A stretch of DNA of 64,000 nt from Ilyobacter_A sp963675185 (lineage in GTDB: Bacteria > Fusobacteriota > Fusobacteriia > Fusobacteriales > Fusobacteriaceae). The DNA lies in assembly GCA_963675185.2 (NCBI GenBank), contig CAXXOH010000002.1, positions 310,001 through 374,000 of the forward strand, read 5' to 3'. The position numbers and the translations under genes are program-made. Shown here piece by piece: positions 17,301 through 26,158 of the stretch. Position 1 is the stretch's first letter; each line of letters begins with the position of its first letter. Below the pieces are notes generated by a model. The model worked only from the letters and a program-made list of their open reading frames with translations. It had not been told where the DNA came from and did not search any database.

Positions 17301-20300
17301 TATGGTCTTATTAAAACGGAAAAAGAAAACTATAACAACTGGGGGGGCTGAGTAAATTTACATTCCACTATGGTCTTATTAAAACTTATCTGGTTTATTA
17401 TCTGGTTTACTATCTGGTATATTTACATTCCACTATGGTCTTATTAAAACAAAAGATGGAAAAGAGATTGGATATGAGTTCGTAGAACTATTTACATTCC
17501 ACTATGGTCTTATTAAAACTCCAACAATAAATTCGCCATAATACCTCCTTAAAAAAAATTTACATTCCACTATGGTCTTATTAAAACGTTGAGTGTCGTG
17601 GTGTTTCGTTGTCGATAGGAACAGAATTTACATTCCACTATGGTCTTATTAAAACGTTAAATACCGTAAGCGAATTAACTAATCCTGTTGAATTTACATT
17701 CCACTATGGTCTTATTAAAACCCCGGCGCAGGTGGCGACAGAGTAGAAAGGATGAAAAATTTACATTCCACTATGGTCTTATTAAAACTGAAAAAGAAGA
17801 AAGACTTGAGAATTTTTATAATTCTTATTTACATTCCACTATGGTCTTATTAAAACGATTTAGCTGTTCAATCAGCAGACAGTTCAATTTTGCATTTACA
17901 TTCCACTATGGTCTTATTAAAACATAAAGAGAAATTATTCAACTTGTTCGATACCATCTACATTTACATTCCACTATGGTCTTATTAAAACAATAGATTT
18001 AAACATAGAAATGCTATTAACTGCAGCATTTACATTCCACTATGGTCTTATTAAAACATAGAATACTAGAACTAGCAAAGCCTTTCAGATTCGATATTTA
18101 CATTCCACTATGGTCTTATTAAAACGATTTCATAAAATGATGCAAGAGTTTGACGATAACGTGGATTTACATTCCACTATGGTCTTATTAAAACCGTAGT
18201 TAACTGCTTCGCTTAATCCTTCTAAACCATTTACATTCCACTATGGTCTTATTAAAACTCACAGGGTATAAAATACGGAAATATTCATACGGAATTTACA
18301 TTCCACTATGGTCTTATTAAAACTATAAACGATATAAGCTTTTACGGAGGACTGTTCACATTTACATTCCACTATGGTCTTATTAAAACCGAGGGATTAA
18401 AACCTCGGCGGCTAAATTTAAAGGATTTACATTCCACTATGGTCTTATTAAAACCTACAGGAACGAGCTTATAGACGGAGTTAAAAACTCGATTTACATT
18501 CCACTATGGTCTTATTAAAACAACAGACGTTGAGTTCGATTTTGTACCAACAATACCAAATTTACATTCCACTATGGTCTTATTAAAACACACACTGAAT
18601 GGAGCTTAGACCGTTTGGGTGATGTATTTACATTCCACTATGGTCTTATTAAAACTAAATTCAACAACTAACTACACAAGGATAAAGGTATATTTACATT
18701 CCACTATGGTCTTATTAAAACTAAAAGGTACTTTAATTAGACCTATACGTTTTTTAATGTGATTTACATTCCACTATGGTCTTATTAAAACTTAAAAGTT
18801 TTAACGCTAGGCAATCAGCTTTAAAAGCATTTACATTCCACTATGGTCTTATTAAAACTTAGCATTGAAGTCAGCCAACGCTTTTATAGCCTCAGCCTAT
18901 TTACATTCCACTATGGTCTTATTAAAACTGAGTATATATTTTTTCAGTAGTGACATAAGACTCGATTTACATTCCACTATGGTCTTATTAAAACTTTCAA
19001 AGGGAATCCTCTAACACCTTTCACTATTATTTACATTCCACTATGGTCTTATTAAAACATTTTTAATTGCATTACTTTTTAAGTACTTGTCATATATTTA
19101 CATTCCACTATGGTCTTATTAAAACTTGAGAAGTTCCGCTATCATATTCAACTTGAACGGCCACATTTACATTCCACTATGGTCTTATTAAAACATCTGA
19201 AAGACGAAGAAGGAGAGTTCTATAAATACACATTTACATTCCACTATGGTCTTATTAAAACGACAGAATATCAACAGGGGATTTACTTATATACAAATTT
19301 ACATTCCACTATGGTCTTATTAAAACCCTAGTAAAAGGGGGGGAAATAATGATTTCGGTAAGATTTACATTCCACTATGGTCTTATTAAAACGCCTGCTT
19401 CGAGTTCTTTTGGTACTAGCTTTGTTATATTTACATTCCACTATGGTCTTATTAAAACAACACGGAAGGACTTGATCAAATTGATCGAGAGTACATTTAC
19501 ATTCCACTATGGTCTTATTAAAACTTGAGTTTAGAGGAAGTACTCAAAGGTTTATGTAAAAATTTACATTCCACTATGGTCTTATTAAAACGAAAAAGTC
19601 GGACGTGGTGAGACTTCAATAATATAAATTTACATTCCACTATGGTCTTATTAAAACACTTACGCAAACACAGCCAAAACCAAGATATATTTCATTTACA
19701 TTCCACTATGGTCTTATTAAAACCACTAAAAGCAATAGCTAAAGAGCTAGGAATCGCATTAATATTTACATTCCACTATGGTCTTATTAAAACTTATCAC
19801 CTTATCCGATATTAAATATATCGTCAAATATTTACATTCCACTATGGTCTTATTAAAACTGCACACTAGCGGCTTCATCTTCTACCGCCTCTACTCCATT
19901 TACATTCCACTATGGTCTTATTAAAACCTAGCGATTATATAACTGCGGTACTGATAGCGACAATAATTTACATTCCACTATGGTCTTATTAAAACGTTGG
20001 AAGAACACGACTTGCATGCGTTTAGGAACTTGATTTACATTCCACTATGGTCTTATTAAAACTCAGATTTATTTAAAAAGGGGGTTATTAATGAGTATTT
20101 ACATTCCACTATGGTCTTATTAAAACATCATGGCTAATGAGTTTATGAGGAGGGCTAAGGAAAAATTTACATTCCACTATGGTCTTATTAAAACGACAAC
20201 AGTTGATTAATTTAAAGGGAGGTAACACAATTTACATTCCACTATGGTCTTATTAAAACATTACGCCTTGTTTAATTGCTCCTATAGCATCTTTGATTTA

Positions 20301-20325
20301 CATTCCACTATGGTCTTATTAAAAC
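14352..20325 (-). CRISPR. type I-B CRISPR array, 90 repeats and 89 spacers
   Basis: By manual count there are 90 copies of a 30-nt repeat, first at 14352-14381 and last at 20296-20325, with no base variation noticed. Spacers are 34-41 nt (mean about 37). Read on the minus strand the repeat starts GTTTTAATAAG and ends GGAATGTAAAT. That resembles the clostridial I-B repeats whose last eight bases (ATGTAAAT) form the crRNA 5' handle, and a small CCATAGTGG hairpin lies just before that handle. I therefore infer leftward transcription, the same direction as the cas genes, with the leader at the right end. The opposite reading is less likely but not excluded. Several spacers carry AGGGGG-type ribosome sites before ATG, as expected of phage or plasmid coding DNA. 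Confidence 0.97.
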
Positions 20326-20515
20326 AGGTTACTATTTTAATACTTATTTTTCTTTGCCTAGGCTAAAGAATTTTGTCGATCTACTAAAAACTCCAAAAGT
20401 ATCTTGCTCAAAAAATGACTTTTATTTTCTTATTTTGTTAAATACTCTATTTTTCCTAGTCTAGAAGCATTCTGTCGATTCCCAAGGATTTTATCCTTAT
20501 GTATGATCGACATCT
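20326..20515 (-). promoter_or_regulatory. CRISPR leader
   Basis: This 190-bp AT-rich region separates cas2 from the last repeat. Two 28-base imperfect direct repeats (20353-20380 and 20452-20479) share the plus-strand pattern CCTAGnCTA(G)AAG, then ATTnTGTCGAT. A third TGTCGAT lies inverted at 20506-20513. On the minus strand a nested inverted repeat, GTCGAT...AAGGAT-AAA-ATCCTT...ATCGAC (20474-20511), sits just after cas2. Position between cas2 and the array, and motif repetition, support a leader that holds the array promoter and integration signals. No single promoter could be picked with confidence. Confidence 0.72.
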
Positions 20516-20794
20516 TTAAAAAAAGTTGGATGTAACGTCATCTTCTACTCCCCAAAACTCCTTTTTAAGCCACCTTTCCTGTCTACTCCTAAAAAGTATC
20601 ACCGAATCCTTGTCTTTCCGTATGTACCCTTTAAGTTCCAGTCTCAACTTTTCTAAATTACTTTTGTTTATTTCCCCTTCAAAAACTGAATTTTGTATGT
20701 GTGTAAGGTATCTTTTACAAATTTTAAATATATTCCGTAATACTTTAGGCCCGCCTTCATCCAAAGTTATGTCGTATACGAGTATAACATACAT
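20516..20794 (-). CDS. cas2: CRISPR-associated protein Cas2
   Basis: A 92-residue ferredoxin-fold subunit of the Cas1-Cas2 spacer integrase. It starts MYVILVYDITLDEGG, with the conserved Asp after the first strand. HIQNSVFEGEI and DSVILFRSR mark the second half in the usual order. It is the last gene of the cas operon, beginning six bases after cas1, and its end faces the leader. Confidence 0.97.
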   Translation of the reverse strand: MYVILVYDITLDEGGPKVLRNIFKICKRYLTHIQNSVFEGEINKSNLEKLRLELKGYIRKDKDSVILFRSRQERWLKKEFWGVEDDVTSNFF

Positions 20795-20800
20795 TAATTA

Positions 20801-21802
20801 TCACCACCAAATTTTAAATCCACTATATTCTTTATCCCCATTGAGATGCTTGATTAATTTATAGGCCTCAAGCCTTATCAAGTGCCTGTAGGAAACCTTC
20901 CTTTTCAAATCTTTATGGTTTATGGTCGCATTCAGGCTTTCGTCATATTCCTTCAATATGCTCAACCTTGCTTTTTCTTTCAGGTAATAAAAATTCGATT
21001 CCTTTTCAAAGTCTTTTTCTGTTATCTGATTTTTATTCAGCATTCTGAATACCAGCCTGTCTCCTATGAGCGGTTTGAATATTTCTGCAATATCAAGACT
21101 TAAAGAAAATCTTCTCGTCCCTGTCTCGTGCAGATAGCTTATAGTAGGGTTCAGCTGGGTTTTATAAAGTTCCGTCAAAACTGTGGTATAGATCAGCATG
21201 TTTACAAAAGATATCATGGTATTTATCATGTTGTCTGGAGGTCTTTTGACCCTTTTTTCAAAGTTTATATCCTGATCTATTATGCTATTCCATGTCTCAT
21301 AATACTTTTTCCTTATATTTCCCTCCACTCCCATAAGCTCTTTTACATCGCAGCACTTTTTAAGATTTTGCCTGAGGTAGTCTATCTCTTCTAAAGCCTC
21401 CCCGACCTCCCTTCCCCTTTCCTTGTAGTATCTCAGGTTCCTGTGGATGTTGAATGAGGCTGCCAGCAGAAACTGCCTAGCAATAAAAACCCTTTTTTTA
21501 CCGTCATTGTAATGATCTACCTGTTTTACAAGTAGGTCCCCAGAAATAAGTTTTTCCCTAGGATAAAAAGTGCCGGAATAAAAGCCATAATAGTTGAACA
21601 CATGCAGAGGGATATTGTTTTGCCCCAGGTAATTCAGTATCTTAGTGTTGAGAGTAACTTCGTTAAATAGGTAGATGTCCCTTGTAGCCTCTATTTTTAG
21701 GTCTTTTTTTATCCCATCACTTGAGTACATGGTGATGTTGTTGTCTTTTCTTTTGAGTTCTCCGCTTCTCATCAGATAATAACTGATATCGCTCAATATC
21801 AA
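20801..21802 (-). CDS. cas1: CRISPR-associated endonuclease Cas1 (I-B type)
   Basis: The metal-dependent integrase that joins new spacers to the leader-repeat junction together with Cas2. Conserved parts visible include GELKRKDNNITMYS near the start, PREKLISGDLLVKQ, the NSIIDQDINFEKR segment with the catalytic Glu upstream in VEGNIRKKYYE, the SYLHETGTRRFSLSLDIAE segment (His and Asp of the active site) and EIFKPLIGDRLVF. I place the start at TTG 21802 because GGGGGTGG lies just upstream and family members begin near there. A TTG at 21823 would overlap cas4. The product is about 333 residues. Confidence 0.95.
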   Translation of the reverse strand: MILSDISYYLMRSGELKRKDNNITMYSSDGIKKDLKIEATRDIYLFNEVTLNTKILNYLGQNNIPLHVFNYYGFYSGTFYPREKLISGDLLVKQVDHYNDGKKRVFIARQFLLAASFNIHRNLRYYKERGREVGEALEEIDYLRQNLKKCCDVKELMGVEGNIRKKYYETWNSIIDQDINFEKRVKRPPDNMINTMISFVNMLIYTTVLTELYKTQLNPTISYLHETGTRRFSLSLDIAEIFKPLIGDRLVFRMLNKNQITEKDFEKESNFYYLKEKARLSILKEYDESLNATINHKDLKRKVSYRHLIRLEAYKLIKHLNGDKEYSGFKIWW

Positions 21803-21810
21803 TCCACCCC

Positions 21811-22299
21811 CTATATATAGCAATACTCATAATAGGCACAACTTTTACATATTTTGCTGTTTATGACATCTACAGACTTTTCTTTTGATATCAAGCTTTC
21901 TATCTCCTTTAGCATATCTTCTATTTTTTCACCGTCACCGTTTTCCAGCTGGATATCTTTCCTGATTTTTATCTTAGGATAGTCTAGTATCCCCTTTTCA
22001 ACGTTTATTCCCCGTTTTTGCAGGAAATAGAGGTAGTATTTCACCTGCCACACAGCAGCATCCTCTAAGCTTCTGCTCTTTTTTACTTCATGTATTACTT
22101 TCCAGTCCCTTACAAAATCCACGTTTATAGTATTGTCTATCATTATGTGCTTATTATCTTTTTTGTAGGAACTTTCGTCTAAAAGTTTTCCCAACATCAC
22201 ATTTTCATTCTCATTTTCTAAGGTAATCCCCTTAGAAAAAAGCCATAATTTTCTTTTGCAAACGAAGTAGTAGTAAAACATAACCCCAGTTATCCTCAT
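21811..22299 (-). CDS. cas4: CRISPR-associated exonuclease Cas4
   Basis: A 162-residue RecB-like nuclease that trims prespacers and helps select the PAM and orientation. Cys14 in FVCKRKLW and a C-terminal CKSCAYYEYC supply the four cysteines of the [4Fe-4S] cluster. The nuclease motifs are visible as the VDFVRDWKVIHEVKKS segment (Asp, then Glu-x-Lys) and QVKYYLYFL (the QxxxY motif). ATG is preceded by GGAGGTCTTTT. It lies between cas3 and cas1, with the adaptation genes in the usual 4-1-2 order. Confidence 0.95.
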   Translation of the reverse strand: MRITGVMFYYYFVCKRKLWLFSKGITLENENENVMLGKLLDESSYKKDNKHIMIDNTINVDFVRDWKVIHEVKKSRSLEDAAVWQVKYYLYFLQKRGINVEKGILDYPKIKIRKDIQLENGDGEKIEDMLKEIESLISKEKSVDVINSKICKSCAYYEYCYI

Positions 22300-22310
22300 A
22301 AAAGACCTCC

Positions 22311-24524
22311 TTAATCAAAAGGATTTTTATCAGAGCCTCTTTTTTTATCCTGAGTTTTTTTTAGAAATGTAACTCCTTTTTCTTTTGAATATTCACAGTC
22401 TAGTATATTTAGTGTTTCATATTTATTAATGTTTATTTTATCAATTACCCGATCCTTGCCTTCATTATAATGGATGCTAACCATAAAATTCTTTATTTTC
22501 TCCAGTGCTAGGATTTTTTCTTCCCTAAGTGTTTTTCTTTCTTCAGGTATTTTTGATTTTTTCCCAAGTATACAGATCTTTTCTTGGATAACCTCTTTAT
22601 TATTTTCATAAACCGATTTTGGAATAACAGTAATACTATCTATATTTCTAAATCTTTTTCTTACTTCAGCTTTATCGAGTTCATATTCATTTATGCTTTT
22701 TACATACTTTATATTATCCAAAACCTCTGTATAGTACTTGCTATTTTTTAATTTTTCAGTTGTATATACACTATTTATTAACTCTAATTTTTCCACTTCT
22801 GTTATTTTTCCATTTTGGTTTTTTAATGCATCTTTTGAAAGTTCAAATATTTTTTCATCAATTACTCTTCCCACTCCACTACATTGTTTTTCTCCTCCGT
22901 TAAAAACATAGCAGTTGTATCCTTCTTTATCAAATTCTCTTTTTCTATAGCATCTTCCCATTCTTTGGAAAAGTCCATTTAAATCTGAAAGTTCTGTAAA
23001 AAGGAGATCAAAGTCGATATCAAGGGAAGCTTCTATAACTTGTGTTGCCACCCATATTCCTTTTTGGTTGCTTTCTAATTTGCCCATCACAACAATTTCA
23101 GCCTCTTTCTCTTTTCTATCTTCTTTTATAAACTTTCCGTGAAAAAGATTTATATTTTTACATTTTTTAGTAAGCTCCTCATTTTTAATTAACTTTTCAT
23201 ATATTTCTTGGGCTTTTTTTACGGTATTGCATATCACAAGTATTTTATTATCCTCATAATTTTCTGCTATCATATCTGCATTTATAACTTTGTTCTCTAC
23301 CTTTAAGCTATGTCTTATCATGTTATTCACAAAAGCTTTATCTGGTTTTATAAATTGAATCCTTTCTTTTTTTAGCAGATCAATTATTATTTCAGGAAGG
23401 GTAGCTGTAAGGATAGCAAATTTCCCACCGATTTCAGTTATGTATAATAATCCAAGGATAAGATAAGCCAATAGGTCAGAGGAGTACATCTGTATTTCGT
23501 CAATGACAACCTTCGAGTAGCTTAGTGTTGCAAGTTTTGGTTCAAAATCCCTATACCTAAAAACCACATCAAAAATCTGGTCCAGTGTACATATAGTTAA
23601 AGGAAGGGTCATCTGTTTTGTCTTAATAAAATAATCCTCTACATCCATATATTCTTCCCTGTTTTCAAGATACTTGGTATAGGTATCTGAATGAAGCAAC
23701 CCCACAGATTGTCTATTTTTTACTGTAATAATATTTTCTGTTATTCTTTTATAGATTTCATTTATTGCTGTTTTTAAAGGCAATGTAAAAAATCCTTTGT
23801 TATCTCCTATCCATAGTAGGCCTGCTTCTGTTTTCCCCATCCCTGTCTGTGCCACAGCAATAATATTATTGTTTTGGTTTTCTTTCATGAACATTTGTAG
23901 CTCTTTCCACTTGAATTTATTTTTAATTCTAAAATTCTCAAGTCCATTAAGAAGGAAGTCATTTTGAATTTCAACAGGTATATCCGCGCTCGCAGCATAG
24001 TCCAATCTATTCAGGAGACCTTTTACCATTACATAGTCTAAGAATTCCTTCTCATCCCCATATATTCTGTTATTTGAAAAATACTTTACACTTATTTTTT
24101 TTATTCTGGTTATTGTAACTTTATCATATTGAAAATTTTTAGACTCTTTTTTTATAAGCTCTATTTCTTCTTCGTAATTATCTGCATCATAATCCCCTCT
24201 ATCATGATGATAAGCAACCGCCTGCGCTAAAAGTTTTATTTCGTCATCTGAAAATTTTTCTTTTAGTTCTTTCGTATTTAAAAATGCTAGGCTTAAAAAA
24301 TTATGTGCTATTTCATCAGGATATTTTTTCCTACCCTCTATTTTGCTTTGAAATTTTAGATTCATTTTTCCTAGATCGTGATAAATACAGGCGTATTTTA
24401 AAATATCCCAATTTGGCAACAAATTTGGGTATAAATTTTTAAGTAGTTCATAATTTGTGAGTAGCTTGTCAGTATGTACTTGTATAGTTTCGCGAGGGTT
24501 GGATTTTGCAAGATAGTTATTCAT
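22311..24524 (-). CDS. cas3: CRISPR-associated helicase/nuclease Cas3
   Basis: A 737-residue HD nuclease fused to a superfamily 2 helicase. It is recruited by Cascade to nick, unwind and degrade the target DNA. The HD domain has VHTDKL (H17) and CIYHDLGK (H49-D50), with HHDRGDYD later. The helicase has GMGKTEAG (motif I), DEIQ (motif II), TATLPE (motif III), ATQVIEASLDIDFD (motif V) and QRMGRCYRK (motif VI). The frame is open to 24569, but ATG 24524 is chosen because AAAGGGGGAGAA precedes it and it avoids overlap with cas5. It is intact and of normal length for an I-B Cas3. Confidence 0.96.
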   Translation of the reverse strand: MNNYLAKSNPRETIQVHTDKLLTNYELLKNLYPNLLPNWDILKYACIYHDLGKMNLKFQSKIEGRKKYPDEIAHNFLSLAFLNTKELKEKFSDDEIKLLAQAVAYHHDRGDYDADNYEEEIELIKKESKNFQYDKVTITRIKKISVKYFSNNRIYGDEKEFLDYVMVKGLLNRLDYAASADIPVEIQNDFLLNGLENFRIKNKFKWKELQMFMKENQNNNIIAVAQTGMGKTEAGLLWIGDNKGFFTLPLKTAINEIYKRITENIITVKNRQSVGLLHSDTYTKYLENREEYMDVEDYFIKTKQMTLPLTICTLDQIFDVVFRYRDFEPKLATLSYSKVVIDEIQMYSSDLLAYLILGLLYITEIGGKFAILTATLPEIIIDLLKKERIQFIKPDKAFVNNMIRHSLKVENKVINADMIAENYEDNKILVICNTVKKAQEIYEKLIKNEELTKKCKNINLFHGKFIKEDRKEKEAEIVVMGKLESNQKGIWVATQVIEASLDIDFDLLFTELSDLNGLFQRMGRCYRKREFDKEGYNCYVFNGGEKQCSGVGRVIDEKIFELSKDALKNQNGKITEVEKLELINSVYTTEKLKNSKYYTEVLDNIKYVKSINEYELDKAEVRKRFRNIDSITVIPKSVYENNKEVIQEKICILGKKSKIPEERKTLREEKILALEKIKNFMVSIHYNEGKDRVIDKININKYETLNILDCEYSKEKGVTFLKKTQDKKRGSDKNPFD

Positions 24525-24537
24525 TTCTCCCCCTTTG

Positions 24538-25287
24538 TTAAATTGCAAAAATAATGTTTTCATCCTCATCTATTTTTAAATTTTCTTCTTCAGCTGCGCT
24601 TATTTTCGAAGAGTAGACGACCTCTATTTTATTCCATTTTCTGAATATTTTAGGGCTTTTAATCGTTCCATAATTGAGAAGTTCATAGTTTTTATTTATT
24701 TTGTATCTTGTCCCCCGATTCCTTATACCTGTATTTTCACCTTTCAATATAATTTTATCCATCATTTTTGATGGAATGTATGCTGTATAGTTATTCTGGA
24801 GTTCTATATCCTCCTCTAGATTTTTTTCCAGCACTTCTACTATTTTTACTTCTTTAATCACTGCCAGGTCCTCTCTTCTTCCCAGTGATGGAAATTCTTC
24901 AGGATATTTAAACGCCTTTTCTATCTCTTCGATTAAAGTTTGATCTTTGGGGATTATATGTATCATAAGTTGTACTTCACTAAGAAGTTCTGCGGTTGCT
25001 ATTCCCCTACTTATTCCAAACCCATTTGTTTCTAGTTGATGTCGTCCTGATTCAAACTTCATTTCTGGCTTAAACTCGTATCTGGTATATAAGTCATTAA
25101 CCTTTGAATGATATTTTCCTTGTACGCTTACATCCATCTCTTTGTAGTCTGTATAACCGCATAAATTATGAACCATCCCTATAACTGTAGAGTAAGGGGG
25201 TAGAGGATATGTTTCTTTCAGTTGAAAACTTGTAGGAATTTTATAATTAACAAGCTCTTGTTCTATCTTAACTCTAACAGCTTTCAT
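24538..25287 (-). CDS. cas5: Cascade subunit Cas5 (I-B, Cas5t type)
   Basis: A 249-residue RAMP-fold protein that binds the crRNA 5' handle in Cascade. The N-terminal strand and the family motif YPLPPYSTVIGMVHNLCG (about residues 26-43) identify it. A central glycine-rich segment GFGISRGIATAELL follows. It overlaps the end of cas7 by 14 bases, which suggests translational coupling. No cysteine or nuclease motif is expected or seen. Confidence 0.94.
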   Translation of the reverse strand: MKAVRVKIEQELVNYKIPTSFQLKETYPLPPYSTVIGMVHNLCGYTDYKEMDVSVQGKYHSKVNDLYTRYEFKPEMKFESGRHQLETNGFGISRGIATAELLSEVQLMIHIIPKDQTLIEEIEKAFKYPEEFPSLGRREDLAVIKEVKIVEVLEKNLEEDIELQNNYTAYIPSKMMDKIILKGENTGIRNRGTRYKINKNYELLNYGTIKSPKIFRKWNKIEVVYSSKISAAEEENLKIDEDENIIFAI

Positions 25288-26158
25288 AGTAATCTTTTAC
25301 CTTTCCTTTTATTGTACTGAAGAAATTAGGCATGGAAATGGCATTTAACCTTTTTTTTATCTCCTCGTCATTTTTAAATTTCCCCTCTATAAGTCCACAC
25401 ATGGTGTCATCTTTTATAAAATCAAAAAGAACCCCCTCTATTGGCTCTACAATTAATTTATTATTTTTTACTTCGAGTACATTTTGGAATACAGGATTTT
25501 TAACATCGTATACTCCACCTATCGCAAATAGAGGTTTTAAGTCTTCCCTTCTACCTTTTATGTCTCTGTATAAAAGGGCTATCGTATCTAAAAGTTTACT
25601 CACTCTTCTAGATTTTTCTTTATTCTCTAACTTTATACTATCATTTTTGTCTATCCCTATTTGGTCAAGGTCTATTGTAATAGTGTATCTATAATATGAT
25701 CTATGTATTTCTGATTGGGCTATATTCATATTTTCATTTAGTCGATCTGCAAGTCCTTTATTTGTAAGAAAATCCATATCACCTTTAAATGTTTCTAAAG
25801 ATACCGCATTTGAAAGTCTTGCAACAGCAGATCTTGTTACACTTCCATCCCCTTTTTTGGTTTTCATATATCCAAAAAAATCTATCTCTGGAAAATCTTT
25901 AATTGTCGCATCTGGAGCAAATTGTATAACTTTTTTATCACCACTTCCTTCAGCTCTTACCTCTGCCAATTTTTCACCTAATTGCTCTATAATGTTATAT
26001 CTTATAGCCTGCCTTGAAACATAAGTGTACTGTTCCCCGTTTCCCCTTGCCATTTTTTTCAGCGAAGCAACGTTTCCTATCCCTTCTCCATAATTTGCAC
26101 TTTCAGCCTCAAATATCATTGACAATGCTAGTCCCTTTGGTTTCATTATTTTATCCAT
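25274..26158 (-). CDS. cas7: Cascade backbone subunit Cas7 (Cst2/DevR type)
   Basis: A 294-residue RAMP protein that polymerises along the crRNA spacer in Cascade. The start MKPKGLALSMIFEAESANYG and the following YTYVSRQAIRYNI segment are characteristic of the Cst2/DevR group of I-B systems. SVTRSAVARLSNAVSLE and QSEIHRSYYRYTITIDL match the later family motifs. Its start codon overlaps the stop codon of cas8b by one base. The grouping with Cst1 and Cas5t places the system in the Tneap-type I-B branch. Confidence 0.94.
   Translation of the reverse strand: MDKIMKPKGLALSMIFEAESANYGEGIGNVASLKKMARGNGEQYTYVSRQAIRYNIIEQLGEKLAEVRAEGSGDKKVIQFAPDATIKDFPEIDFFGYMKTKKGDGSVTRSAVARLSNAVSLETFKGDMDFLTNKGLADRLNENMNIAQSEIHRSYYRYTITIDLDQIGIDKNDSIKLENKEKSRRVSKLLDTIALLYRDIKGRREDLKPLFAIGGVYDVKNPVFQNVLEVKNNKLIVEPIEGVLFDFIKDDTMCGLIEGKFKNDEEIKKRLNAISMPNFFSTIKGKVKDYYESC

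Noticed and set aside
16036..19331. Five plus-strand open frames of 67-84 codons inside the CRISPR array with recurrent FTFHYGLIKT or LHSTMVLLK peptides
   Set aside because: They are translations of the CRISPR repeat read through spacers, with no ribosome sites; not genes.
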